DNA of 50,100 nt, from contig JAHBYK010000010.1 in the NCBI GenBank assembly GCA_019635965.1, positions 1 to 50,100 on the forward strand. Reading direction: 5' to 3'. Positions 28,062 to 36,858 of this stretch are shown piece after piece (position 1 is the first letter of the stretch; each line of letters starts with the position of its first letter). The position numbers and the translations under genes were made by a program. Origin of the DNA: Parvibaculum sp. (lineage in GTDB: Bacteria; Pseudomonadota; Alphaproteobacteria; Parvibaculales; Parvibaculaceae). The notes under the pieces are model-generated. The model saw only the letters and a program-made list of their open reading frames with translations, was not told where the DNA came from and did no database searches.

Positions 28062-29125
28062 TGCATCACCTTGCGCGGATCGAAGGCGTCGCGCACCGCT
28101 TCGCCGATGAAGATGAGAAGGCTCAACATGATGGCAATGGAGAAGAAGCCCGTGAGCCCCAGCCAGGGCGCCTGTAGGTTCGCCTTGCCCTGCTGCAGCA
28201 ATTCGCCGAGCGAGGGCGAGCCGGGCGGCAGGCCGAAGCCGAGAAAGTCGAGCGCCGTCAGCGTCGTGATCGAGGAATTGAGAATGAAGGGCATGAAGGT
28301 CAGCGTCGCCACCATCGCATTGGGCAGGAGATGGCGGAACATGATCTTGCCATTGCCAAGGCCCATGGCGCGCGCCGCATTCACATATTCGAAATTGCGC
28401 GCCCGCAGGAATTCCGCCCGCACCACGCCCACCAGCGCCACCCAGGAGAAAAGCAGCAATATGCCGAGCAATATCCAGAAGCTCGGTTCGATGATCGAGG
28501 CGATGATGATGAGGAGATAGAGCTGCGGCACGCTCGTCCATATCTCGATGAAGCGCTGGCCGAGAAGGTCCGTCCAGCCGCCGAAATAGCCCTGAAGCGC
28601 CCCCGCCGTCACGCCGATGATCGAGGAGAAGAAGGTGAGCGTCAGCCCGAACAGGACCGAAATGCGGAAGCCATAGATCAGCCGCGCTGCCACATCGCGC
28701 CCCTGATCGTCCGTGCCGAGCCAGTTGTCGGCCGATGGCGGCGAGGTCGCGCGGCGGTTCAGGTTGATCGTGCGATAGGAATATTCGATCAGCGGCCAGA
28801 CCATGATGCCGCCCGCCTCGCGGATCAGCTCCTGCACATAGGGATCGCGGTAATCCGCCGCCGTCTCGAACTCGCCGCCGAATGTCGTCTCCGGGTAATC
28901 GGCGAGAACGGGGAAATAGACATCGCCCTTGTAGGTGAGAAGGATCGGCCGGTCATTGGCGATGAACTCGGCAAAGAGCGACAGCACGAAAAGCGCGCTG
29001 AAAATCCACAGGCTCCAGTAGCCGCGTTTGTTCGCCTTGAAGTTGCGCCAGCGCCGCTGGTTGATCGGGCTCAAGGGGCGCAAGCGAAAGCGCCGGAGAG
29101 GTGCCGCCATTGCCGCTTCGCTCAT
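28058..29125 (-). CDS. yejE: Peptide ABC transporter permease (YejE-like)
   Basis: This is a 355-residue inner-membrane permease. There is one membrane helix near residues 37-55, then a long periplasmic segment (about 56-150) typical of YejE, with TYKGDVYFPVLADYPETTFGG. The binding-protein-dependent permease core follows, with five more helices and the coupling-loop segment EYVNAARAMGLGNGKIMFRHLLPN. It starts one base after the yejB stop (GTGTGAGATG) and overlaps yejF by four bases. The E. coli Yej system imports peptides including microcin C; this homologue's substrate is not shown by sequence. Confidence 0.93.
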
Positions 29126-29126
29126 C

Positions 29127-30236
29127 TCACACCTCCCTCGTCTCGAAGTCGATCCGCGGATCGACCCATGTATAGGTGAGGTCGGAAATCAGCGAGATCA
29201 CGAGGCCGAGAAGCCCGAAGATGTAGAGCGTCGCAAACACCACCGGATAGTCGCGGTTGACGATCGACTCGAAGGAGAGAAGGCCGAGCCCGTCCAGCGA
29301 GAAAATCTGCTCGATGAGCAGCGAGCCCGTGAAGAAGGCGCCGATGAAGGCGCCGGGAAAACCGGCAATGATGATGAGCATGGCATTGCGGAAGACATGG
29401 CCGTAAAGCACCTGCGACTCCGACAGGCCCTTCGCCCGCGCCGTCATCACATATTGCTTGCGGATTTCGTCGAGAAAGGAATTCTTGGTGAGCAGGCTCG
29501 TCGTTGCGAAGGAGCCGATCACCATGGCCGTGATCGGCAGCACCATGTGCCAGAGATAGTCGAGAACCTTGCCGGCTAGGCTGTAGGTTTCCCACTCGTC
29601 CGAGGTGAGGCCCCGCAGCGGAAAGATCGACCAGTAGGAGCCGCCCGCAAAGAGTACGATCAGGAAAACCGCGAAAAGGAAGCCCGGCACCGCATAGCCG
29701 ACGATGATGACGCCGCTCGTCCATGTGTCGAAGCTCGACCCGTCGCGCACCGCCTTGCGGATGCCGAGCGGAATGGAGATGAGATAGGTGATGAGCGTCG
29801 TCCAGAGCCCGAGCGAAATCGAAACCGGCAGCTTTTCGGCGATCAGGCTCAACACGCTCACATCGCGGAAATAGCTCTGGCCGAAATCGAAGCGCGCATA
29901 GTCCCAGATCATCTTGACGAAGCGTTCATGCGCCGGCTTGTCGAAGCCGAACTGCTTTTCCAGCGACTTGATGAATTCGGGATCGAGCCCCTGCGCGCCG
30001 CGATACTTGCTGTTCATCGCGGCGTCTGCGCCCGACATCTGCGCCTGCGTCGAGAAATCGCCGCCTGCCGCCCCGCCGATCCGCGCCGTCGCCGAGACTT
30101 CCGTGCCCTGTAGCTGCGCGATGATGCGCTCCACCGGCCCGCCCGGCGCAAACTGGATGAGCGCGAAGCTCACAAGCATGATGCCGAAGATGGTCGGGAT
30201 CATCAGGGCAAGCCGGCGCAGGATATAGGCAGACAT
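29127..30236 (-). CDS. yejB: Peptide ABC transporter permease (YejB-like)
   Basis: This is a 369-residue inner-membrane permease and the partner of YejE. It starts with the family's MSAYILRRLALMIPTIFGIM helix. A periplasmic segment of about 90 residues then contains GGAAGGDFSTQAQMS and FGFDKPAHERFVKM, an insertion characteristic of YejB. The transport core has five further helices, with the coupling motif YVMTARAKGLSESQVLYGHVF. Length fits the family. It begins six bases after the preceding binding-protein gene and has only one base between its stop and the yejE start, so the operon is very compact. Confidence 0.93.
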   Translation of the reverse strand: MSAYILRRLALMIPTIFGIMLVSFALIQFAPGGPVERIIAQLQGTEVSATARIGGAAGGDFSTQAQMSGADAAMNSKYRGAQGLDPEFIKSLEKQFGFDKPAHERFVKMIWDYARFDFGQSYFRDVSVLSLIAEKLPVSISLGLWTTLITYLISIPLGIRKAVRDGSSFDTWTSGVIIVGYAVPGFLFAVFLIVLFAGGSYWSIFPLRGLTSDEWETYSLAGKVLDYLWHMVLPITAMVIGSFATTSLLTKNSFLDEIRKQYVMTARAKGLSESQVLYGHVFRNAMLIIIAGFPGAFIGAFFTGSLLIEQIFSLDGLGLLSFESIVNRDYPVVFATLYIFGLLGLVISLISDLTYTWVDPRIDFETREV

Positions 30237-30242
30237 GTCGGG

Positions 30243-32111
30243 TCAGTCCTTCGTGCCGGAAAGTCCGGCCTTTGTCTCGTCGCTCCACCAGGTGTCAGGC
30301 ACGCCGCGCGAATATTTCGGTTTCGTCCCGGGCCAGGCGAACTTGTCCCAGAAGGCGATGTGATGAAGTTTCTTGTGCCATTGCGGAATCCAGTAATGCC
30401 CCGCTCTCAGCACCCGGTCGAGCGCGCGCGCCGCGGTGATCTGTTCGTCCCGCGTTTCCGCCGCGATCACCTTTTCCACCAGCGCATCCACCGCCGGATC
30501 GGCAATGCCGGAGAGATTGCGCCCGCCCGGCACGGCGGCAAATTCGCTCGTCCAGTAGCTGCGGATTTCGATGCCGGGCGTGAGCCCCAGCGAATAGCGC
30601 TGGATCATCACGTCGAAATCGTAATTGTCGCGCCGCTGCTGGTATTGCGATGAATCGACCACGCGGATATTCGCCTCGATTCCGAGAAGCCGGAGATTCT
30701 TGACGAGAGGCGCCGTCAGCCGCTCGACGATCGGATCATTGTCGAGAAATTCGATGGCGAAGCTCTCGCCCGCCGCATTGCGCCGCCTGCCGTCTGTCAC
30801 CGTCCAGCCCGCCTCGTCGAGAAGCTGTGCCGCGCGGCGCAGCAATGCGCGGTCCTGCCCCGAACCGTCGCTCACCGGCGGCGTCACCGCTTCGCCGAAC
30901 ACATCTTCTGGAAGCGTCGCGCGGAAAGGTTCGAGCAGCGCCAGCTCGCCGGCATCCGGCTTTCCCGCCGCCTTCATCGGCGAGTTCTCGAAATAGCTCT
31001 CCGTGCGCTCGTAGAGATCGTAGAAGATGTTCTTGTTGGTCCATTCGAAATCGAAGGCGAGCGCCAGCGCCTCGCGCACGCGCCGGTCCCGGAATTTCGC
31101 GCGCCGCATGTTGAGGAACCAGCCCTGCGCCCCCGATGGCGTCTCGTCGGGCAGCGTCATCAGTTTCACGCGCCCGTCGCGCACGGCGGGAAAGTTGTAT
31201 TCCGTCGCCCAGACCTTCGAGGTGAATTCCTCGCGGAAGAGATAATTCCCCGCCTTGAAGGCTTCGAACTGCGCCGTGCGGTCGCGGAAATATTCGAAGC
31301 GCACCCGGTCGAAATTCCAGAGCCCCACATTCACCGGCAGATCGCGCCCCCAGTAATCTTCGACACGCTGATAGGTGATCTGGCGCCCCGCGCGAAAATC
31401 GCCGATCCGGTAGGGCCCGCTGCCAAGCGGCGGCGTCAGCGTCGAGGCGGCAAAGTCATTGGCCGTGTAAAAGGCCTTCGAGAAGATGGGCAGTACGCTC
31501 GCAATGAAAAGCGGCAGGTCGCGCGTCTGCTTGCCGGTAAAGCGGATGTCGAGCTGGTGCGCGCCGCGCGCCACGGCTTCTTCCATCTCGCGCAGGTTCT
31601 GCGAGATCAGCGGATGCCCCTCCTTCTTCAGCAGCTCGAAGGAGAAGGCCGCGTCCGCCGCCGTCAGCGCCGTGCCGTCATGGAAGCGCGCTTCCTTGCG
31701 CAGATGAAAGCTGAGGGTGCGCCCATCCGCCGATGCTTCCACGCTTTCGGCAACAAGCCCGTAAAGCGCGTCCGGCTCGTCATAGGCGCGCACCATCAGC
31801 GTGTCGAAGATGAGTTCGAGTCCCTGCGGCGCCGTTCCGCGCAGCACATAGCCGTTCAGCGTGTCGAATGTATTGAACGAGGCGTTGAAGGCGGTTGTCG
31901 GCCCGATCTGCGAAAACGTGCCGCCCTTCGGCGCCTTCGGGTTCACATAGTCGAAATGCGTGAAGTCCGGCGCATATTTCAGCTCGCCGAAAATCGACAT
32001 GCCATGGCGCCGCTCGCCGGCGCGGGCAAACCCGCCCGGCAGCAGCGCCGCCATTGCCGCGCCGCCCGCAAGCGCCAGTGCCTCGCGCCGCGAAATCCCG
32101 TGCCGCTTCAT
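30243..32111 (-). CDS. Periplasmic peptide-binding protein, Tat-exported (YejA-like)
   Basis: This is a 622-residue family 5 extracellular solute-binding protein. The start at 32111 gives a twin-arginine signal, SRREALALAGG, with cleavage near residue 31, so it is probably exported folded by the Tat system. The mature protein opens with HGMSIFGELKYAPDFTHFDYVNPKAPKGG, shortened here to its key part GELKYAPDFTHFDYVNP, the YejA opening shared with the gene before it. An in-frame ATG 13 codons upstream overlaps the preceding gene too far. The start overlaps the upstream binding-protein stop by four bases. Paralogue of its neighbour, with a probably related but distinct ligand range. Confidence 0.92.
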   Translation of the reverse strand: MKRHGISRREALALAGGAAMAALLPGGFARAGERRHGMSIFGELKYAPDFTHFDYVNPKAPKGGTFSQIGPTTAFNASFNTFDTLNGYVLRGTAPQGLELIFDTLMVRAYDEPDALYGLVAESVEASADGRTLSFHLRKEARFHDGTALTAADAAFSFELLKKEGHPLISQNLREMEEAVARGAHQLDIRFTGKQTRDLPLFIASVLPIFSKAFYTANDFAASTLTPPLGSGPYRIGDFRAGRQITYQRVEDYWGRDLPVNVGLWNFDRVRFEYFRDRTAQFEAFKAGNYLFREEFTSKVWATEYNFPAVRDGRVKLMTLPDETPSGAQGWFLNMRRAKFRDRRVREALALAFDFEWTNKNIFYDLYERTESYFENSPMKAAGKPDAGELALLEPFRATLPEDVFGEAVTPPVSDGSGQDRALLRRAAQLLDEAGWTVTDGRRRNAAGESFAIEFLDNDPIVERLTAPLVKNLRLLGIEANIRVVDSSQYQQRRDNYDFDVMIQRYSLGLTPGIEIRSYWTSEFAAVPGGRNLSGIADPAVDALVEKVIAAETRDEQITAARALDRVLRAGHYWIPQWHKKLHHIAFWDKFAWPGTKPKYSRGVPDTWWSDETKAGLSGTKD

Positions 32112-34069
32112 TCGCTCTCTTCCGCTTGCGGCGCGCTCTCGTCCATCCACCAGATGGTGGGGAAGCCGATATTATAGGCCGGCATGACGGCAGGATGTTT
32201 CAGCCGCGTCCAATAGGCCACCCGCGTCACGCCCGCATACCATTGCGGCACGACGTAATGTCCCGCGAGCAGCACCCGGTCGAGCGCCCGCGTCGCCGCC
32301 ACGAGGTCCGCCCTGCTGTCGGCAAAGATCACGCGATTGATGAGCGCGTCGATGACAGGGTCGCAGATGCCGATCACGTTGCGGCTGCCGGGCCGTTCCG
32401 CCGCCGCGCAGCTCCAGTAGTCGCGCTGCTCGTTGCCGGGCGAAACCGACTGGCCGAATGTCTGCACGATGATGTCGAAATCGCGATTGTCCTCGCGGTT
32501 CTGATATTGCGCCGTATCGACGATGCGGATGCTGGATGCGATGCCAAGCCGCTCCAGCGCCTGGCGGTAGGGCGCGATGATGCGTTCGAAGGTCGGTTCG
32601 TCGAGCAGGAACTCCACGTTGAACTGCTCGCCCTTGCCGTTGACGAGCTTGCCGTCCTTCACCGTCCATCCCGCTTCCTCGAGAAGCTGCGCCGCGCGGC
32701 GCAGATTGGCGCGGTTGCTGCCGCTGCCATCCGTCACAGGATTCCTGAATTCCTGCGTGAAGATTTCCGCCGGAAGCTGGCTGCGGAACTCTTCGAGAAT
32801 TTCAAGCTCGCGCCCTTCCGGCAGGCCCGTCGCGGCGAGATCGGAATTGGAGAAATAGCTGTAGCTGCGCGTATATTGTTCGTAGAACAGCGTCTTGTTC
32901 ATCCATTCGAAATCGAAGGCCCAGTTGAAGGCCTCGCGCACGCGCGGATCCTTGAACTTGTCGCGGCGGATGTTGAAGGCGAAGCCCTGCATCCCCTGCG
33001 GATTGAGCGAGGGGATCTCCTCCTTTTTCAGCTCGCCGCGCCGGACAGCGGCGGTCTCGTAGCCCGTTGCCCAGTTGCGCGCGCTGTTCTCGACGCGGAA
33101 GTCGAGCCTGTTGCCCTTCAGCGCCTCCAGCGCCACGGTGCCGTCGCGGTAATATTCGAAGCGGATGCGGTCGAAATTGTTCTGACCGATCGAAACCGGC
33201 AGATCCTTCGCCCAGTAGTCGTCCACCCGCTCGAAGGTGATGGAGCGCCCCGTCGCCACCGCGCCAACGCGATAGGGGCCGCTGCCGAGCGGCGGCTCAA
33301 GCGTCGTTTCGGCAAAGTTCCTGTCGCGCCCGCGCGCGTCCTTTCCTTCCCAGTAATGCTTCGGCAGGACCGGCATCTGGCCGACGATCTGCGGCAGCTC
33401 GCGATTGCCCTTCATGTCGAAGCGGAATGTCACTTCGCGCTCGCCCGTCTTTTCGGCGGAGGTCACATTGGCGTAATAGGCGCCATAGAAGGGGTCGTTC
33501 TTCTTCAGCGTCTCGAGCGTCCAGATCACGTCTTCCGGCTTCACCTTCTCGCCGTCATGAAAGCGCGCGCCCTCGCGCAGCACATAGGTGACGGAGGAAT
33601 AATCCGCCGGGTGGCGCACGCTTTCGGCAAGCAGCCCATATTCGCTGGTCGGCTCGTCGAGACTGCGCGTCATCAGCGAATCGTAGATGAGCCCGAGCCC
33701 CGCCGCCTTCTGTCCCTTCACGATGAAAAGATTGAGACTGTCGAAACTGCCGATCACGCCATAGCGCAGCAGCCCGCCCTTCGGCGCGTTCGGGTTCACA
33801 TAGTCGAAATGCGGAAAGTCGGGCCCGTATTTCAGCTCGCCGAAAAGCGACGAGCCATGCCGCGGCTTTTCGGGGTCGAAGTCCGCCGAGAGGGCGGGAT
33901 CGGCGGCAACGATTTCGGTTGGCCGTCCGGCGGCGCCCGCGCTCTGCTGCGCTGTGGTCCCGGCGTCCGCCGCGTTTTCGGGTCCGCTCGATGGACCGGA
34001 TGTCAGATAGAAGATTGCCGCCACCGCAATGATGGCACCTGCCGCCCAGCCGATCGCCGGCCTGGTCAT
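32108..34069 (-). CDS. Periplasmic peptide-binding protein, membrane-anchored or Sec-exported (YejA-like)
   Basis: This is a 653-residue family 5 solute-binding protein and the first gene of the yej-type operon. The N-terminus has a single hydrophobic helix (residues about 4-22) without twin arginines or a lipobox, then a low-complexity Ala/Gly/Ser linker up to about residue 60, so it may stay anchored. The binding domain opens with GSSLFGELKYGPDFPHFDYVNP, cut here to GELKYGPDFPHFDYV, nearly identical to the paralogue downstream. I chose ATG 34069; an ATG 17 codons upstream lacks a signal-like start. Promoter-like sequence lies about 95 bases upstream. Confidence 0.91.
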   Translation of the reverse strand: MTRPAIGWAAGAIIAVAAIFYLTSGPSSGPENAADAGTTAQQSAGAAGRPTEIVAADPALSADFDPEKPRHGSSLFGELKYGPDFPHFDYVNPNAPKGGLLRYGVIGSFDSLNLFIVKGQKAAGLGLIYDSLMTRSLDEPTSEYGLLAESVRHPADYSSVTYVLREGARFHDGEKVKPEDVIWTLETLKKNDPFYGAYYANVTSAEKTGEREVTFRFDMKGNRELPQIVGQMPVLPKHYWEGKDARGRDRNFAETTLEPPLGSGPYRVGAVATGRSITFERVDDYWAKDLPVSIGQNNFDRIRFEYYRDGTVALEALKGNRLDFRVENSARNWATGYETAAVRRGELKKEEIPSLNPQGMQGFAFNIRRDKFKDPRVREAFNWAFDFEWMNKTLFYEQYTRSYSYFSNSDLAATGLPEGRELEILEEFRSQLPAEIFTQEFRNPVTDGSGSNRANLRRAAQLLEEAGWTVKDGKLVNGKGEQFNVEFLLDEPTFERIIAPYRQALERLGIASSIRIVDTAQYQNREDNRDFDIIVQTFGQSVSPGNEQRDYWSCAAAERPGSRNVIGICDPVIDALINRVIFADSRADLVAATRALDRVLLAGHYVVPQWYAGVTRVAYWTRLKHPAVMPAYNIGFPTIWWMDESAPQAEESE

Positions 34070-34163
34070 GAAACCGCGCACACTCCCTCTCCCTCTCGTC
34101 CGGCAGGCCGTGCAGGACATGTCGGGCCGCCGCGCCCCTCGGATCGCCCCGGTATTGTCATCC

Positions 34164-34192
34164 GTTTTAGCCCGTAAAGCGCATTAAAACAA
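34164..34192 (-). promoter_or_regulatory. Candidate promoter of the yej-type operon
   Basis: On the minus strand, TTGTTT (34192-34187) and TAAAAC (34169-34164) are spaced by 17 bases in a locally AT-rich patch. The gap to the first start codon is about 95 bases. By eye only. Confidence 0.4.
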
Positions 34193-34244
34193 AGTCATCC
34201 GGCGCGAAAATCCGGGCCGGCGAATGGGCAGATGCGAATGCGCA

Positions 34245-34278
34245 AACAAAAACGCGCCCGGATTGCTCCGGGCGCGTT
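34245..34278 (-). terminator. Terminator of the cytochrome c gene
   Basis: On the minus strand, a perfect 12-base-pair stem (AACGCGCCCGGA / TCCGGGCGCGTT, four-base loop) is followed by TTTG and more T-rich sequence. It lies 24 bases after the cytochrome c stop. Confidence 0.9.
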
Positions 34279-34301
34279 CATGTCTTGTCTGGCGCCGCGG
34301 C

Positions 34302-34895
34302 TTATTCGGCGGCCGGGGCTTCCTCGCCGCCATTCGCGGGCGCTTCCGGCGCCGCGGGCGCGGCGGGCAGCGGCTTGTTGGAGCCGAGCGTGTTGAGATA
34401 GACGATCAGGTCGGCGCGTTCCTGCGGATTGCGAATACCTGCGAAGCTCATCAGCGTGCCCGGCAGATAGCCGCGCGGATTCTCGATGAAGTGGTCAAGC
34501 TCCTCGAAGTTCCAGGGCTCGCTCGCCTTCGCCTGCATCGCCGCCGAATAGGCGAAACCCGCCATATGGGCATGGGGCGCACCGACGATCGCATAGAGAT
34601 TCGGGCCGATGCGCGCCGGGCCGCCTTCCTCGAAGGTGTGGCAGGCGGTGCACTTGCGCGAGGCGCGTTCGCCGCGGCCCACATCGGCCTGCGCGAGCAG
34701 CACCGCGAAGGGCACTTCCTCGGCAACGGCGCCGCCGCCGGCTTCGCCGCCCGCTTCGGCTTCCGCGACCGCGAAGGCCTGCGGATTGGCTTCTTCCGTG
34801 TGATAGAACATGCCCGCGAAGATGCCGATCACCATGATGAAGAGAATGGACCCGAGCACTGCTCCGGCGATCTTGTTGAATTCGAATGAGTCCAT
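34302..34895 (-). CDS. Membrane-anchored class I cytochrome c (CycM/c552-like)
   Basis: This is a 197-residue cytochrome c. An uncleaved N-terminal helix anchors it (residues about 9-30, AGAVLGSILFIMVIGIFAGMF). An Ala/Glu/Gly-rich linker leads to a single-haem domain with CTACH near residues 82-86, GPNLYAIVG, and the distal methionine in PGTLMSF. The C-terminus is Pro/Ala-rich. Anchored cytochromes of this type carry electrons from the bc1 complex to terminal oxidases in alphaproteobacteria. The gene is divergent from kdsB-pheA, a conserved arrangement in Rhizobiales. A terminator follows. Confidence 0.93.
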   Translation of the reverse strand: MDSFEFNKIAGAVLGSILFIMVIGIFAGMFYHTEEANPQAFAVAEAEAGGEAGGGAVAEEVPFAVLLAQADVGRGERASRKCTACHTFEEGGPARIGPNLYAIVGAPHAHMAGFAYSAAMQAKASEPWNFEELDHFIENPRGYLPGTLMSFAGIRNPQERADLIVYLNTLGSNKPLPAAPAAPEAPANGGEEAPAAE

Positions 34896-35212
34896 TGGCT
34901 CCTGCTCCGGCCGGTTCGTTGATTTCTCGGCGGGTTTGGCCTCGGTACGAATGGGATCGCACGGGAAAGGGACGTTTCGTCCTTCCGGCGAGGCCCCCCG
35001 CAGAATTGCGCGGAGATTAGCCGCTTCCGCCGCTTCGCCGCAAGCCGTATAAGAGCGCCAAATCCGCGTGAATCAAGGAAATTGTGCCGCGCGGACCGCT
35101 CATGGCACTCGCGCTCCGGCAGCCGCCGGGGCAGGGGCTTTGGAATTGCGGCGATCCGCCGCACCATGGCGGAACTTATTTCGCACATGCCACATGTCAG
35201 GGGGCAGGGACG
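34896..35212. other. Gene-free divergent region between cytochrome c and kdsB
   Basis: This 317-base gap holds no supported gene; the kdsB frame stays open upstream but without family similarity. On the minus strand, TTGATT (35076-35071) and TTATAC (35052-35047), spaced 18 bases, make a plausible cytochrome c promoter. On the plus strand, TATAAG (35048-35053) overlaps it as a possible -10. The final bases carry GGGGGCAGGGA, a strong ribosome site for kdsB. No hairpin with a T-run is seen. Confidence 0.5.
35047..35076 (-). promoter_or_regulatory. Candidate promoter of the cytochrome c gene
   Basis: TTGATT and TTATAC on the minus strand with an 18-base spacer, about 150 bases before the start codon. 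A plus-strand TATAAG overlaps its -10, so the two divergent promoters could compete. Confidence 0.35.
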
Positions 35213-35989
35213 ATGCCGGATCGAACGGCCTTGAAGGGAAGCGACGCAGCAGGACATCCGATCGTGGTGATTCCCGCCCGCATGGCCTCGACGCGCCTGC
35301 CGGGCAAGCCGCTCGCCGATATTTGCGGCGCCCCCATGATCGTCCAGGTCTGGCGCCGCGCCATGGAGGCTGAAATCGGCCGGGTGGTGGTTGCCGCCGC
35401 CGAAGCCGAAATCGCCGGGGCGGTTCGCGCCGCGGGCGGCGAGGCGGTGCTGACCGACCCGGACCTCCCCTCCGGCTCCGACCGGGTCTGGCAGGCCGTC
35501 TGCGAGCTGGACCCCAAGGGCCACCACGCCATCGTCATCAATGTGCAGGGCGATCTGCCGACGCTCGACCCCGCCCTGATCCGCACCGCCTATGAGGCGC
35601 TGATCCGGCCCGGCGCCGATATTTCGACGCTCGCCGCCGAAATCGTCGTGGAGGAGGAGCGCACCAACGAGAATGTGGTGAAGGCCGTCGCCGCCTTCGA
35701 AGGCACGCGCCTTGCCCGCGCACTTTATTTCACGCGCGCCACCGCGCCCTGGGGGCCGGGCCCGCTCTATCATCACATCGGGCTCTATGCCTATCGCCGC
35801 GAGGCGCTGGCGCGCTTCGTCGCCCTGCCCCCATCGCCGCTGGAGAAACGCGAGAAGCTCGAACAGTTGCGCGCGCTCGAAGCGGGCATGTCGATCGAGG
35901 TGGCGCTCGTTGACACTGTTCCCCTCGGTGTCGATACTCCCGCCGACCTCGAAAAGGCCCGTGCGGCGCTTTCCCGGAGATCAGTGTAA
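35213..35989 (+). CDS. kdsB: 3-deoxy-manno-octulosonate cytidylyltransferase (CMP-KDO synthetase)
   Basis: This enzyme activates KDO with CTP for lipopolysaccharide inner-core synthesis. The 258-residue protein opens with the nucleotidyltransferase loop [18 protein letters not shown] (residues about 18-35), followed by [12 protein letters not shown] and the metal-binding VINVQGDLP. Near the end, [13 protein letters not shown] and [16 protein letters not shown] are strong KdsB family markers. ATG 35213 is fixed by GGGGGCAGGGA just upstream; longer frames start in the intergenic region. It is co-transcribed with pheA, its stop overlapping the next start (TAATG). Confidence 0.95.
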   Translation: MPDRTALKGSDAAGHPIVVIPARMASTRLPGKPLADICGAPMIVQVWRRAMEAEIGRVVVAAAEAEIAGAVRAAGGEAVLTDPDLPSGSDRVWQAVCELDPKGHHAIVINVQGDLPTLDPALIRTAYEALIRPGADISTLAAEIVVEEERTNENVVKAVAAFEGTRLARALYFTRATAPWGPGPLYHHIGLYAYRREALARFVALPPSPLEKREKLEQLRALEAGMSIEVALVDTVPLGVDTPADLEKARAALSRRSV

Positions 35990-36858
35990 TGACGGATGGC
36001 GCCATGCCGGAAAAGACCATCGCCTTCCAGGGCGAACCCGGCGCGAATTCGCATATCGCGGCCCATGAAGCCTGCCCCGATATGGTGAGCCTGCCTTGCG
36101 ACACTTTCGAGGATGTCTTTGCCGCCGTGAACGAGGGCCGCGCGCGGCTCGGCATGATCGCGGTCGAGAACTCGCTCGCCGGCCGCGTCGCCGACGTGCA
36201 TCACCTCATTCCCGGCGCCGGTCTTTATATTGTCGGCGAGCATTTCCTGCGCGTGCACCATCAGCTTCTCGGGCTGAAAGGCGCGAAGCTCGAAAATCTG
36301 AAATCCGTTCACAGCCATGTCCACGCGCTTGGCCAGTGCCGCCGCGTGATCCGCGAGCTGGGGCTCAAGGCCGTCGTCGCCGCCGATACGGCGGGTGCCG
36401 CCCGCCAGATCGCGGAAGCGGGCGATCCGGCGCGCGCCGCGCTCGCCTCCTCGCTCGCCGCCGAGATTTACGGGCTCGATGTGCTGCGCGCCAATGTCGA
36501 GGATGCCGAGCACAACACCACGCGCTTCCTCATCATGGCGAAGGAGCCGAACGACGCCGAGCCCGAGGACGAGCCCGTCATCACGAGCTTCATTTTCCGT
36601 GTACGGAACGTGCCTGCCGCACTCTACAAGGCGCTGGGCGGCTTCGCCACCAACGGCGTCAACATGACGAAGCTCGAAAGCTATCAGCTCGAAGGCACCT
36701 TCAATGCGAGCCAGTTCTATGCCGACATCGAGGGGCACCCCGCCTCGCGCCATGTCCGCCTCGCGCTCGAGGAGCTTGAGTTCTTCACCAGCGAGCTGCG
36801 CATCCTCGGCGTCTACAAGGCCCATCCCTACCGCGCGGCGATAGCGCCCGGTGAGTGA
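35989..36858 (+). CDS. pheA: Prephenate dehydratase with C-terminal ACT domain
   Basis: This enzyme converts prephenate to phenylpyruvate in phenylalanine synthesis. It is the 289-residue monofunctional form, without chorismate mutase. The catalytic domain (about residues 8-185) has AFQGEPGANSH, AVENSLAGRV and the catalytic NTTRFLI. An ACT regulatory domain (about 200-280) contains GVNMTKLESYQLEG, where the usual ESRP reads ESYQ, common in alphaproteobacteria, and should bind phenylalanine for feedback control. Its start overlaps the kdsB stop by one base, and its stop abuts the nudC stop codon on the other strand. Confidence 0.95.
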   Translation: MTDGAMPEKTIAFQGEPGANSHIAAHEACPDMVSLPCDTFEDVFAAVNEGRARLGMIAVENSLAGRVADVHHLIPGAGLYIVGEHFLRVHHQLLGLKGAKLENLKSVHSHVHALGQCRRVIRELGLKAVVAADTAGAARQIAEAGDPARAALASSLAAEIYGLDVLRANVEDAEHNTTRFLIMAKEPNDAEPEDEPVITSFIFRVRNVPAALYKALGGFATNGVNMTKLESYQLEGTFNASQFYADIEGHPASRHVRLALEELEFFTSELRILGVYKAHPYRAAIAPGE

